64,000 nt of DNA from an uncultured Eubacterium sp. (GTDB lineage: Bacteria > Bacillota > Clostridia > Lachnospirales > Lachnospiraceae), in the NCBI GenBank assembly GCA_949959185.1, contig CATLIX010000001.1, positions 124,001 to 188,000 of the forward strand. Reading direction: 5' to 3'. This document shows, piece by piece, positions 35,688 through 44,130 of this stretch (position 1 is the first letter of the stretch; the number at the start of each line of letters is the position of its first letter). The position numbers were made by a program, and so were the translations under genes. Below the pieces are notes generated by a model. That model saw nothing but the letters and a program-made list of their open reading frames with translations. It had not been told where the DNA came from and searched no databases.

Positions 35688-36317
35688 ATGGCAACCAAAA
35701 TATATCAATGTATGCAGAAAATCGGAGAGGACATCATTGCAAACAAAGAATTTCTGACAGATCTGGATTCCGCAATCGGTGATGCGGATCATGGGATTAA
35801 CATGGCCAGAGGATTTACGGAAGTACTGCAGCAGCTTCCCCAGGAAGAAGAGGATATCAGTGCGGTTCTGAAGAAAACCGGTATGGTACTGTTATCCAAG
35901 GTGGGAGGAGCTTCCGGCCCTCTGTACGGTACTGCATATATGAAAGCAGCAGGAGCTGTGAACGGTAAAAAGGAGATTACGCTGGAAGATGCAAAAGAGA
36001 TGATGACAGCGGTAATCGGCGGTATTAAAATGCGGGGCAAGGCAGAGAGAGGAGAAAAGACCATGCTGGATGCCCTGGAACCGGCCCTGGAAGCTCTTAC
36101 AAAAGGAATCGAAGCGGGAGAAAGTGCGGAAGACTGTCTGAACCATATGTGCGACGCGGCAAAAGAAGGGGTGGAATTTACCAAAACCATCCGTGCTACC
36201 AAAGGACGTGCAAGCTATCTTGGAGACAGAAGTATCGGACATCAGGATCCGGGAGCAACGTCATCCCTGATTACACTGGAAGCAATTCGTGCATTTTATC
36301 TGGAAAACATAAAGTGA
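35688..36317 (+). CDS. dhaL: Dihydroxyacetone kinase ADP-binding subunit DhaL
   Basis: 209 residues. DhaL carries tightly bound ADP that is rephosphorylated by DhaM and passes the phosphate to dihydroxyacetone held by DhaK. The nucleotide/Mg motif IGDADHG (about 27-33), GGASGPLYG and the C-terminal HQDPGATS match the family. It is the first gene of a sigma-54-driven operon with dhaM, HPr and Enzyme I, and has an AGGAGG ribosome site. Confidence 0.95.
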   Translation: MATKIYQCMQKIGEDIIANKEFLTDLDSAIGDADHGINMARGFTEVLQQLPQEEEDISAVLKKTGMVLLSKVGGASGPLYGTAYMKAAGAVNGKKEITLEDAKEMMTAVIGGIKMRGKAERGEKTMLDALEPALEALTKGIEAGESAEDCLNHMCDAAKEGVEFTKTIRATKGRASYLGDRSIGHQDPGATSSLITLEAIRAFYLENIK

Positions 36318-36324
36318 GGTTAAT

Positions 36325-36714
36325 ATGGTAGGATTATTGATTGTATCCCACAGCAAAAAAGCAGCCGAAGGAATTTATGAGCTGGCGGTACAGATGGCGG
36401 GAAAAGATCATCGTGTGGTGGCAGTGGGAGGTATGGAAGACGGCAGTATCGGAACAGACGCACTTCGGATTCGTCAGGGTATTATGAATGCCAGTGACGG
36501 AGACGGCGTGGTTATTCTGGCGGATTTGGGCAGCGGTATTCTAAGTTCTCAGATGGCCATAGATTTGCTGGAAGAAGATATCGAAGTGGTGATTGCAGAC
36601 GCGCCCATTTTAGAGGGAGCAGTCAGCGCAGCCGTACAGGCAGCCATAGGCGGAACCATGGCGGAGGTTGCGGAAGCGGCAGAACTGGCAAAACAGTTGT
36701 CCAAATTAGAATAA
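36325..36714 (+). CDS. dhaM: PTS-dependent dihydroxyacetone kinase phosphotransferase DhaM (EIIA domain only)
   Basis: 129 residues, the mannose-type EIIA domain only. The phospho-acceptor is His9 in LLIVSHSKK, with DGSIGTD and ADLGSGILSS typical of DhaM. Enterobacterial DhaM carries fused HPr and EI-like domains; here HPr and Enzyme I are separate genes immediately downstream, as in Gram-positive relatives. It should pass phosphate from HPr to DhaL-ADP. Confidence 0.95.
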   Translation: MVGLLIVSHSKKAAEGIYELAVQMAGKDHRVVAVGGMEDGSIGTDALRIRQGIMNASDGDGVVILADLGSGILSSQMAIDLLEEDIEVVIADAPILEGAVSAAVQAAIGGTMAEVAEAAELAKQLSKLE

Positions 36715-36727
36715 TACGGAGGAAATC

Positions 36728-36994
36728 ATGAAAACAGCAACTTATACCGTGAAAAATACGCTGGGAATCCATGCAAGGCCTGCAGCGGATATTGCGAGAT
36801 TTGCCGGGAAACATAAGAGTGAAGTGACCCTTACCAGCGGTGCGAAAAAGGCCAATGGAAAGAGTGTACTGATGATTACCGCACTGGGAGCGAAAAAAGG
36901 AGCGGAGGTAACCGTAACCGTTTCCGGTGAGGATGAAGAAGAAGTGTTTGCACAGTTAGACGACATGTTCACTCATGGATTTTATGAGGAATAG
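36728..36994 (+). CDS. ptsH: HPr phosphocarrier protein
   Basis: 88 residues. The catalytic His15 lies in GIHARPAA and the regulatory Ser46 in NGKSVLMI, so both PEP-dependent and HPr-kinase phosphorylation are possible. It lies between dhaM and Enzyme I in the dha operon. Either this is the cell's general HPr or a copy dedicated to DhaM; the location and sigma-54 control favour a dedicated one. Confidence 0.94.
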   Translation: MKTATYTVKNTLGIHARPAADIARFAGKHKSEVTLTSGAKKANGKSVLMITALGAKKGAEVTVTVSGEDEEEVFAQLDDMFTHGFYEE

Positions 36995-37005
36995 GAGAGA
37001 AAAAT

Positions 37006-38700
37006 ATGCTGGTACGTGGAAATGTTGTAGTGGAAGGGGTTGCGGTTGGAGCCATCCAGTTTCTGAATATGGATTATGAAAAACATCTGCAGTCTTACAT
37101 AGCCGGAGGGCCGGAAGCCGAAACAGCGAAATATGAAGGCGCGCTGGCCAGGGCAAAAAAAGATCTGGAAACCATGCTGGAAGCAGGAGAGAACCTTTCC
37201 GAAAGTGAAAGGGAGATTATGGGGGCCCACCAGATGCTGCTGGAGGATATGGCGTTTGTGGAAGCAATCACTCAGTATATACAGCAGGAACTGACGGCGC
37301 CGGCAGCAGTTTTACAGGCAGTTTCTGACTTTAAGGCCATGTTTGACGCCATTGACGACCCCTACATTAAGGAACGACAGAATGATGTGGCGGATGTGGG
37401 AAACCGCCTGATTCGAAAAATACTGGGGCTGGATGAATTTTCCGTAGAAGGAGATCAGGTAGTTCTGTGCGCCAGAGATCTGGAACCCTCCATTATGGCG
37501 GGGCTTCCGGAGGGAAAAGTGAAGGCGGTACTTCTGGAAAACGGGAGCAGGACTTCCCATACGGTGATTATCGCCAGGGCGAAAGGATTTGTGACCATGG
37601 TTGGCGTGGAACTGACCCCTCAGATGGCAGCCCAGGGGGAGACGGTTCTGGTGGACGCGGTCAGAGGCGAAGTGACATTGCAGCCTTCTCCGGAGCAGAT
37701 ACGGGAATTTCAGGAAAAAGTCCAAAAGCAGGAACAGGAGCGCGCCGTTCTGATGGAGCGCGCCGGATTTCCGGCCTGTACCAGAGATGGGAAAGAAGTT
37801 CTGGTGGCTGCCAATATCAGCAGTCCGGAAGAAATGGAGAAAATTTCCGAGTACGGCTGCCAGGGCGTCGGACTGTACCGGACAGAATTTTTCTTTATGG
37901 AATCTCAGGAACTTCCGTCGGAAGAGAAACAGTTTGAATCTTATAAATCTGTGGCAGAGCAGGCAAAAGGGGCTTTGTGCGTCATAAGAACGCTGGATAT
38001 CGGCGGTGACAAGCACTGCGGCTGCCTGGACCTGCCAGAAGAAGAAAATCCTTTCCTGGGTTTCCGGGCAATCCGAATCTGCCTGCAGAACAAAGATATG
38101 TTTAAGGCTCAGCTTCGGGCTATTCTGAGAGCCGGCGCTTATGGGAAAGTTGGAATTATGCTTCCCATGGTGACCATGCTTTCGGAAATCACGGAAGCCA
38201 GAAAACTGCTGGAAGAAGCAAAAGAAGAACTGAGAGCAGCTCAGACTCCTTTTGATGAAAATGTTCCGCTGGGAATCATGGTGGAGACACCGGCCTCGGT
38301 GGTGATGGCGCCTGTATTTGCACGTCATGTGGATTTTTTCAGTATCGGTACCAATGATCTGGTGCAGTATACGCTGGCGGTGGACCGGGGAAATCAGACG
38401 GTAAATTATATTTATGATTACTTTAATCCGGCAGTGATACATTCCATTTATCAGGTGGTGAAAGCCGCCCACGAAGCCGGAATCTGGGTGGGTATGTGCG
38501 GTGAAATGGCGGGAGACCGTCTGGCCATGCCTTTCCTGACAGCAGCGGGCATGGATGAACTGAGTATGAGTGCGTCTCAGGCTCCGGCTGTAAAAGAACA
38601 GATTCGGAATCTGGATTCCGACCGGTGCAATCTGGAAGAACTGCTGTCATGTTCAGATACGGAGGAGGTTCGCGCTTATCTGGAAAAAATTGTGCAGTGA
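37006..38700 (+). CDS. ptsI: Phosphoenolpyruvate-protein phosphotransferase (Enzyme I)
   Basis: 564 residues. The N-terminal domain carries the catalytic His185 in SRTSHTVIIAR, the middle is the swivelling domain, and the C-terminal PEP-binding TIM barrel has GLYRTEFFFM, FFSIGTNDLVQYTLAVDR and the catalytic Cys in GMCGEMAG. It transfers phosphate from PEP to HPr. Length is normal. It ends the dhaL operon. Confidence 0.95.
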   Translation: MLVRGNVVVEGVAVGAIQFLNMDYEKHLQSYIAGGPEAETAKYEGALARAKKDLETMLEAGENLSESEREIMGAHQMLLEDMAFVEAITQYIQQELTAPAAVLQAVSDFKAMFDAIDDPYIKERQNDVADVGNRLIRKILGLDEFSVEGDQVVLCARDLEPSIMAGLPEGKVKAVLLENGSRTSHTVIIARAKGFVTMVGVELTPQMAAQGETVLVDAVRGEVTLQPSPEQIREFQEKVQKQEQERAVLMERAGFPACTRDGKEVLVAANISSPEEMEKISEYGCQGVGLYRTEFFFMESQELPSEEKQFESYKSVAEQAKGALCVIRTLDIGGDKHCGCLDLPEEENPFLGFRAIRICLQNKDMFKAQLRAILRAGAYGKVGIMLPMVTMLSEITEARKLLEEAKEELRAAQTPFDENVPLGIMVETPASVVMAPVFARHVDFFSIGTNDLVQYTLAVDRGNQTVNYIYDYFNPAVIHSIYQVVKAAHEAGIWVGMCGEMAGDRLAMPFLTAAGMDELSMSASQAPAVKEQIRNLDSDRCNLEELLSCSDTEEVRAYLEKIVQ

Positions 38701-38768
38701 AATCTGGTCTGAAATGGCAGCGTGCCGGAAAAAAGCTGGGAAATATGGACAGGGCACCTGGTAAATAA

Positions 38769-38799
38769 TATCAACATGGTAAAAAGTATCAAAATGATA
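38769..38799. promoter_or_regulatory. Probable enhancer sites upstream of dhaK
   Basis: TATCAAAATGATA (38787-38799) is a perfect inverted repeat, and TATCAACATGGTA (38769-38781) a one-mismatch copy 18 bp upstream. Further TATCAA boxes follow at 38805 and 38815. They lie about 70-100 bp before the -24 element, the usual place for an enhancer-binding protein. Confidence 0.6.
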
Positions 38800-38869
38800 A
38801 AAAGTATCAACAAATATCAATAAGTGGAACCTGCAGAGGGAAATCCTGCTGTCTGTAAAAGGATAAAAC

Positions 38870-38885
38870 TGGCATGAATTTTGCT
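38870..38885 (+). promoter_or_regulatory. Sigma-54 promoter of dhaK
   Basis: TGGCAT (38870-38875), 5 bp, TTGCT (38881-38885); one mismatch to the -24 consensus and a sequence very like the dhaL promoter. Confidence 0.88.
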
Positions 38886-38950
38886 CTGTATAATAATATA
38901 ATCGCTTTGCGATATATAAGGCATGGCACAAGGAGAAGGAGGAAATTGCT

Positions 38951-39946
38951 TTGAAAAAAATGATTAACAAACCGGATGACGTAGTAGAGGAAATGTTACA
39001 GGGGATTGTAGCAGCACACCCGGAATATGTAAAAAGAGTGGACGGATGTGACGTTCTGGTAAGAGCCGGCGGCTCTCAGGGGAAAGTAGCGCTGGTAAGC
39101 GGAGGCGGAAGCGGACATGAACCGGCACACGGCGGTTATGTTGGAAAAGGAATGCTTGACGCAGCAGTTGCAGGAGCTATGTTTACCTCACCTACACCGG
39201 ATCAGGTATACGAAGCAATCAAAGCATGTAACGGCGGCAAAGGTGTTCTTCTGGTTATCAAGAATTATACCGGTGATGTAATGAACTTTGAGATGGCGGC
39301 AGACATGGCCGGCGACGAAGGCATTGAAGTGGAAAAAGTTGTGGTAAACGACGATGTTGCAGTGGAAAACAGCACATGGACCACCGGAAGAAGAGGTATT
39401 GCAGGTACGATTTTTGTACATAAGATTGCAGGCGCATGTGCAGAAGCAGGCGGAGATTTACAGACAGTAAAGGCAGTTGCAGAGAAGGTTATTGCAAATG
39501 TCCGCACCATGGGTATGGCAATTGCACCCTGTACCGTTCCCGCAGCAGGCAAACCGAGCTTTGAACTGGGCGAAAATGAAGTGGAAATCGGAATGGGAAT
39601 TCATGGCGAGCCGGGAACCCACAGAGAAGAAATCCGCACGGTAAAAGAAACCACCGATACGCTGCTGGAGAAAATTTTTGCAGAAGACCTTTATCATGAA
39701 GGAGACGAAGTTGCTGTTATGGTAAACGGACTGGGCGGAACTCCGTTACAGGAATTATATCTCGCAAATCTGAGAGTATCGGAAGTGCTGGCAGATAAGA
39801 AGATTAAAGTTGCAAAAACACTGGTAGGCAACTTCATGACATCCATTGACATGGCAGGCTATTCCGTAACACTGCTGAAGCTGGATGACGAACTGAAGAA
39901 ATATCTGGACGCTCCGGCAGATACACCGGCATTTGTTCAGGCATAA
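38951..39946 (+). CDS. dhaK: Dihydroxyacetone kinase substrate-binding subunit DhaK
   Basis: 331 residues. It binds dihydroxyacetone covalently through the His in GMGIHGEPG (near 217); GGGSGHEPAH and the nearby Asp/His complete the active site. It works with DhaL and DhaM. TTG 38951 is preferred, with AGGAGG 8 nt upstream; ATG 38960 is the alternative. It is transcribed from its own sigma-54 promoter, apart from dhaLM, allowing separate dosage. Confidence 0.94.
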   Translation: MKKMINKPDDVVEEMLQGIVAAHPEYVKRVDGCDVLVRAGGSQGKVALVSGGGSGHEPAHGGYVGKGMLDAAVAGAMFTSPTPDQVYEAIKACNGGKGVLLVIKNYTGDVMNFEMAADMAGDEGIEVEKVVVNDDVAVENSTWTTGRRGIAGTIFVHKIAGACAEAGGDLQTVKAVAEKVIANVRTMGMAIAPCTVPAAGKPSFELGENEVEIGMGIHGEPGTHREEIRTVKETTDTLLEKIFAEDLYHEGDEVAVMVNGLGGTPLQELYLANLRVSEVLADKKIKVAKTLVGNFMTSIDMAGYSVTLLKLDDELKKYLDAPADTPAFVQA

Positions 39947-39968
39947 GATAACGAATAAGAAGAATACG

Positions 39969-40012
39969 CAAAGGGAAACAACTTCGTAAAGAAGCTGTTT
40001 CCCTTTGTTTCC
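39969..40012 (+). terminator. Terminator after dhaK
   Basis: CAAAGGGAAACA (39969-39980) pairs with TGTTTCCCTTTG (39996-40007), with an inner CTTC/GAAG stem and a T-rich tail. Confidence 0.9.
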
Positions 40013-40075
40013 TCTTGCTGTCCGGCAGAATTGATGTTATAGTAATCCCATATCGGGATTTCGGAGGAAAATAAC

Positions 40076-41809
40076 ATGAAGATTCTGTTAGCGGCCATCA
40101 ATGCAAAATACATTCATTCCAACCTTGCGGTTTACAGTCTGAAATCCTTTGCGAAAGAATATGAAGAACACATCAGTCTTGCGGAATATACCATCAACCA
40201 CCGGACAGATTATATTCTCCAGGAAATTTACAGGCAGAAACCGGATGTGCTGTGCTTTTCCTGCTATATCTGGAATTTTTCCTGTGTGCAGGAGCTGATT
40301 CCGGATTTGCACCGGCTGCTGCCGGACATGGCAATCTGGGCCGGAGGGCCGGAAGTTTCGTATGATGCAAAAGGATTCCTTTCGAAATATCCCATGGTTA
40401 CCGGGGTTATGCGGGGCGAAGGGGAAGGAACTTTCCGGGAACTGTGCGGCTATTATCTGGGAAACGGGGCGTCTTCCCTGGAACAGATACCGGGGCTGAT
40501 ATTCCGAACGCCGGCGCACAGGCTGGAACAGACGCCGGAACGGGAGATTCTGCCCATGGATGAGCTTCCGTTCTGTTATGAACATCCGGAGGATTTTGAA
40601 CACAGAATCATTTATTATGAGACCAGCAGGGGCTGCCCTTTTTCCTGCAGCTACTGCCTTTCTTCTGTGGAAAAAAAACTGCGGTTCCGTTCTTTTTCCC
40701 TTGTGAAGCAGGAACTGCAGTTTTTCCTGGATCATCAGGTACCCCAGGTGAAATTCGTGGACCGAACCTTTAACTGCAGCCATCGCCATGCCATGAACAT
40801 CTGGCAGTATCTGAAAGACCACGACAACGGGAAGACGAATTTCCATTTTGAGATAGCTGCAGATTTGCTGACGGAAGAAGAACTGGAACTGATAGCTTCC
40901 ATGCGGCCTGGACTGATTCAGCTTGAAATCGGAGTGCAGTCCACCCACGGGCCCACTCTCAGGGAAATCTGCCGAACCACGGATATGAACCGGCTGGAGC
41001 AGGCGGTCAGGGCCCTGGGGCAGGCCGGAAATATTCATCAGCACCTGGATTTGATTGCAGGACTGCCCGAAGAAGATTTCCGAACGTTCGGGGAATCTTT
41101 CTGTCAGGTATACCGGTGGAAACCTCAGCAGCTTCAGCTCGGATTTCTGAAAGTGCTGAAAGGCTCCCCTTTGGGGGAGGATCAGGAGAAATACGGACTA
41201 CTTTACCGGGAACATCCGCCTTATGAAGTGCTGGCGACCAACTGGATTTCCTATGAAGAAATACTGGATTTGAAGTTGGTGGAAGAAATGCTGGAAGTGT
41301 ATTACAACAGCGGCCAGTTTGAGATGACCATAAAGGTCCTGGAGCTGATTTGGGAAAATCCCATGGAACTCTATCTGGATTTGGGAAAGTTCTACGAACA
41401 GCGGGGCCTGCTGGCAGTCAGCCATTCTCGCATGAGGCGCTGTGAACTGCTGCTGGAATTTGCAGAGGAGCAGGACGGGGAACATGCAGAGCTTTATCAG
41501 GAAACCCTGATCTTTGATTTGTATTACCGGGAGAACTGCAAGACACGTCCCTGCTGGGCAAAAGAACGGCCGCTCTGCCGGGAGCTGACCCGGAAATACT
41601 GTAAAAAAGGCAAAATGTCCCATCTGGAGCCTTTCTGGTATGATATGGAAGTAATTCTGAAGAGCCGAAGCCTTACTGCTTATCCGCCCAGAACGCCGGC
41701 AGGACAGCTCTGGCTGTTTTCCTACGAGGAGCGAAATCCTCTGAGCAGGCAGGCCGGAGTGAGGAAACTGCCGGAAGACGCGCTGTTAAAAAATACGGAG
41801 GAATTATGA
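40076..41809 (+). CDS. B12-binding-domain radical SAM protein (DUF4080-type)
   Basis: 577 residues. A cobalamin-binding-like Rossmann domain (about 1-140), then a radical SAM barrel (about 175-380) with the cluster motif CPFSCSYC near 186, and a C-terminal DUF4080-like helical domain. Proteins of this type are common in Clostridia, with no assigned substrate. Its stop overlaps the nth start by 4 bp. Confidence 0.9.
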   Translation: MKILLAAINAKYIHSNLAVYSLKSFAKEYEEHISLAEYTINHRTDYILQEIYRQKPDVLCFSCYIWNFSCVQELIPDLHRLLPDMAIWAGGPEVSYDAKGFLSKYPMVTGVMRGEGEGTFRELCGYYLGNGASSLEQIPGLIFRTPAHRLEQTPEREILPMDELPFCYEHPEDFEHRIIYYETSRGCPFSCSYCLSSVEKKLRFRSFSLVKQELQFFLDHQVPQVKFVDRTFNCSHRHAMNIWQYLKDHDNGKTNFHFEIAADLLTEEELELIASMRPGLIQLEIGVQSTHGPTLREICRTTDMNRLEQAVRALGQAGNIHQHLDLIAGLPEEDFRTFGESFCQVYRWKPQQLQLGFLKVLKGSPLGEDQEKYGLLYREHPPYEVLATNWISYEEILDLKLVEEMLEVYYNSGQFEMTIKVLELIWENPMELYLDLGKFYEQRGLLAVSHSRMRRCELLLEFAEEQDGEHAELYQETLIFDLYYRENCKTRPCWAKERPLCRELTRKYCKKGKMSHLEPFWYDMEVILKSRSLTAYPPRTPAGQLWLFSYEERNPLSRQAGVRKLPEDALLKNTEEL

Positions 41810-42438
41810 CGAAACGAACAAAAGAAATCCTGGCCCGGCTGGATGAGGCCTATGGCCGGGAATACCGCTGCTATCTGAACCATGACACGCCCTGGCAGCT
41901 TCTGATTGCGGTGATTATGAGCGCCCAGTGCACCGACGCCAGGGTAAATATTGTGACGGAAGAATTGTTCCGGAAATATGACACGCTGGAAAAATTTGCG
42001 GCAGCGGATATTGAAGAACTGGAACAGGATATCCATTCCATTGGTTTTTACCATAATAAGGCCAGAAATATTATTCTCTGCGCCCGGAAACTGGTGGAGG
42101 AATTTGACGGTCAGGTGCCGGAACGCCTGGAGGACCTCACTTCTCTGCCGGGAGTGGGCAGGAAAACCGCAAATGTAATCCGGGGCAATGTGTACCATGA
42201 ACCCAGCGTGGTTGTGGATACCCATGTGAAACGGATTTCCAGGCGGCTGGGACTGACGAAAGAAGAAGATCCGGTGAAAGTGGAATATGATTTGATGAAA
42301 GCCCTTCCCAAAGACCACTGGATTTTATACAATATCCAGATTATTACCCTGGGAAGAAGTATCTGCACCGCCAGAAATCCCAAATGCAGCGAATGCTTTC
42401 TGAGTGATTTGTGCAGGGCAGATGACAAAAAGCGCTGA
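41806..42438 (+). CDS. nth: Endonuclease III
   Basis: 210 residues. A DNA glycosylase/AP lyase that removes oxidised pyrimidines. The helix-hairpin-helix LPGVGRKTANVI (about 113-124) holds the catalytic Lys, with Asp in VDTHVKR. The C-terminal 4Fe-4S cluster is C-x6-C-x2-C-x5-C (CTARNPKCSECFLSDLC). It overlaps the radical SAM gene by 4 bp. Confidence 0.96.
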   Translation: MTKRTKEILARLDEAYGREYRCYLNHDTPWQLLIAVIMSAQCTDARVNIVTEELFRKYDTLEKFAAADIEELEQDIHSIGFYHNKARNIILCARKLVEEFDGQVPERLEDLTSLPGVGRKTANVIRGNVYHEPSVVVDTHVKRISRRLGLTKEEDPVKVEYDLMKALPKDHWILYNIQIITLGRSICTARNPKCSECFLSDLCRADDKKR

Positions 42439-42458
42439 CAGAGGGGAGGAAGGGGAGA

Positions 42459-43172
42459 ATGCCCGAATGCTATGTGGTGGTGGATTTGGAGATGACCGGG
42501 CTGAGAGCCCGCACAGACCGAATCCTGGAGATTGGCGGAGTAAAAGTGGAAAAAGGGCGGGAGAACCGTACCTTTCACCGTATGGTGAATCCCCGCATGG
42601 AACTGCCGGAAGAAATCACGCTGCTGACAGGAATTACCGGTGAAATGGCCAGAGAGGGCTGTGAAACAGAAGAAGCGGTGAAAGCATTTCAGGAATTTGC
42701 AGAAGGGGCGCCTCTGGTGGGCCATAATATCCTCTTTGATTACAGCTTTCTGAAACAGCATATTGCAAATTCTGGCGGAACTTTTGAAAAAGAAGGCATT
42801 GATACATTGAAGCTGGCCCGGAAATTTCTGCCGGAAGCAGAGAAAAAAACACTGGATTATCTCTGTGAATTTCTTCAGATTCCCAGGAGCCGGAATCATC
42901 GGGCCCTGGAAGACGCTAAAGCTACGGCAGAATTGTTCCGATATTTACAGGAAAGGTTCGAAGCCCAGGAGCCGGAATCATTCCGGCCCCGGCCTTTGCT
43001 TTATAAAGTAAAAAAGCAGGGCCCGGCTTCTTCCAGGCAGAAAAAACATCTGGAAGAACTGGCCCGCTGGCATAATATCAAGCTGCAGGTGGAATTGGAC
43101 AGCCTGACCAGAAATGAGGCCTCCAGAATCACAGACAGGATTCTGGCAGCTTATGGAAAGATTCCGGAATAG
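42459..43172 (+). CDS. DnaQ-like 3'-5' exonuclease
   Basis: 237 residues. The DEDDh exonuclease domain (about 4-165) has DLEMTG (Asp, Glu), HNILFDYSFL (Asp) and HRALEDAKAT (His, Asp), like PolC or DnaQ proofreading domains. A basic C-terminal extension (about 175-237) could bind nucleic acid. It lies 20 bp after nth, consistent with a DNA-repair role. Confidence 0.92.
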   Translation: MPECYVVVDLEMTGLRARTDRILEIGGVKVEKGRENRTFHRMVNPRMELPEEITLLTGITGEMAREGCETEEAVKAFQEFAEGAPLVGHNILFDYSFLKQHIANSGGTFEKEGIDTLKLARKFLPEAEKKTLDYLCEFLQIPRSRNHRALEDAKATAELFRYLQERFEAQEPESFRPRPLLYKVKKQGPASSRQKKHLEELARWHNIKLQVELDSLTRNEASRITDRILAAYGKIPE

Positions 43173-43179
43173 TATACGG

Positions 43180-43821
43180 TTATCCGGGAAGGGATTCACC
43201 GGAAGAAGCGGGAAGTTCCGGTGCAGCCATATGGTCAAGCATGGACAGAATGGGTTCTCTCATCAGAGAATTCAGGCAGGAGGCGCTGCGCTGCATGGTG
43301 CGGATACCCTCTGTATTTCCCGCCTGCTGATAAAGCTCGGCCAGGAGCTGGTAGGTGGCTTTCATATCGCTTCCCACAGACACGGCGAATGCCAGTACCG
43401 AGGTGGCTTCTTCCGGATGGGAAAGCTCCTGCAGACGATGGCCCCAGGAGTTCAGGGTCCGCACCAGCAGGGTAAAATTCTGGTCGTACTGAGTCAGCTG
43501 GGGCAAATTTGCGGCCCCGTAGTTTAATTTCAGCTCTGTGTTGCTGATACCGGTGAGATTCAGAATCTTTTCATCTTTCAGTTTCAGCACCTGTTCCTCG
43601 CACTGTTTCAGAAAATCATCCTGGAACCGGGCAAAGGGCAGGGCGACGCCGGTAAAATCCACATAGTTCAGGCTGGAAATGTCCTGCTTTCTGGTGGCGT
43701 TGGCAGCATTCTCGCGTTCCCAGAATGCAAGCTCCGGGTCGCCGTGGCTTGCTTTCCGGCGTTTCCAGGAAACTACAAGCATAAAGATTAAAGTCCATCC
43801 AAGGATAATCGGGAGTCCCAT
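43180..43821 (-). CDS. Membrane-anchored hypothetical protein
   Basis: 213 residues. An N-terminal membrane helix (about 4-20) with a basic cytoplasmic edge (WKRRK) suggests a single-pass protein. The rest is mostly helical, with a possible TPR-like section (SVLAFAVSVGSDMKATYQLLAELYQQAG, shown here in part as residues near 155-180). I do not recognise a family. It converges on the exonuclease gene with 7 bp between stops. Confidence 0.75.
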   Translation of the reverse strand: MGLPIILGWTLIFMLVVSWKRRKASHGDPELAFWERENAANATRKQDISSLNYVDFTGVALPFARFQDDFLKQCEEQVLKLKDEKILNLTGISNTELKLNYGAANLPQLTQYDQNFTLLVRTLNSWGHRLQELSHPEEATSVLAFAVSVGSDMKATYQLLAELYQQAGNTEGIRTMQRSASCLNSLMREPILSMLDHMAAPELPASSGESLPG

Positions 43822-43880
43822 AATACGTCCTTTCTTTTTATTCAGGAAATAATTACAATATAAAAATGGAGGTGAACCTG

Positions 43881-43988
43881 ATGTTGAATTTTAATAATCC
43901 GAAAACGAAAAAAACCTTTGCCGCAGTTGTCGCTCTGATTCTGGTGGCGTCTATGGTAATATCCGTATTTCTTTCTGCATTTGTATAA
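43881..43988 (+). CDS. 35-residue single-pass membrane protein
   Basis: ATG 43881 with GGAGGTGAACCTG upstream; TAA at 43986-43988. The peptide has a polar, basic N-terminus (NFNNPKTKKTF) and one membrane helix (AVVALILVASMVISVFLSA). Similar tiny proteins with an NPKTKK stretch before a helix seem common in Lachnospiraceae, from memory. It sits divergent to the 213-residue membrane protein. Function is unknown. Confidence 0.75.
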   Translation: MLNFNNPKTKKTFAAVVALILVASMVISVFLSAFV

Positions 43989-44054
43989 TTGTTCACCTGT
44001 TCATAATATACAGAAAGAGCGGTATTATGTCAATGAAATTCGTGGTTTCGTACC

Positions 44055-44084
44055 TTGAAAAATTGCATTTTTGTGTGATAGAAT
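44055..44084 (+). promoter_or_regulatory. Promoter of the VanW-family gene
   Basis: TTGAAA (44055-44060), an 18-bp spacer and TAGAAT (44079-44084), 47 bp before the ATG. Confidence 0.6.
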
Positions 44085-44130
44085 GAGAAAGGTAGAAATT
44101 TAACGAAGCAGGATAGCAGGAGAATAGATT

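Noticed and set aside
37312..38472. 386-codon minus-strand open frame inside ptsI
   Set aside because: Antisense shadow of a well-supported Enzyme I gene, with His/Phe/Gln-rich composition typical of such shadows.
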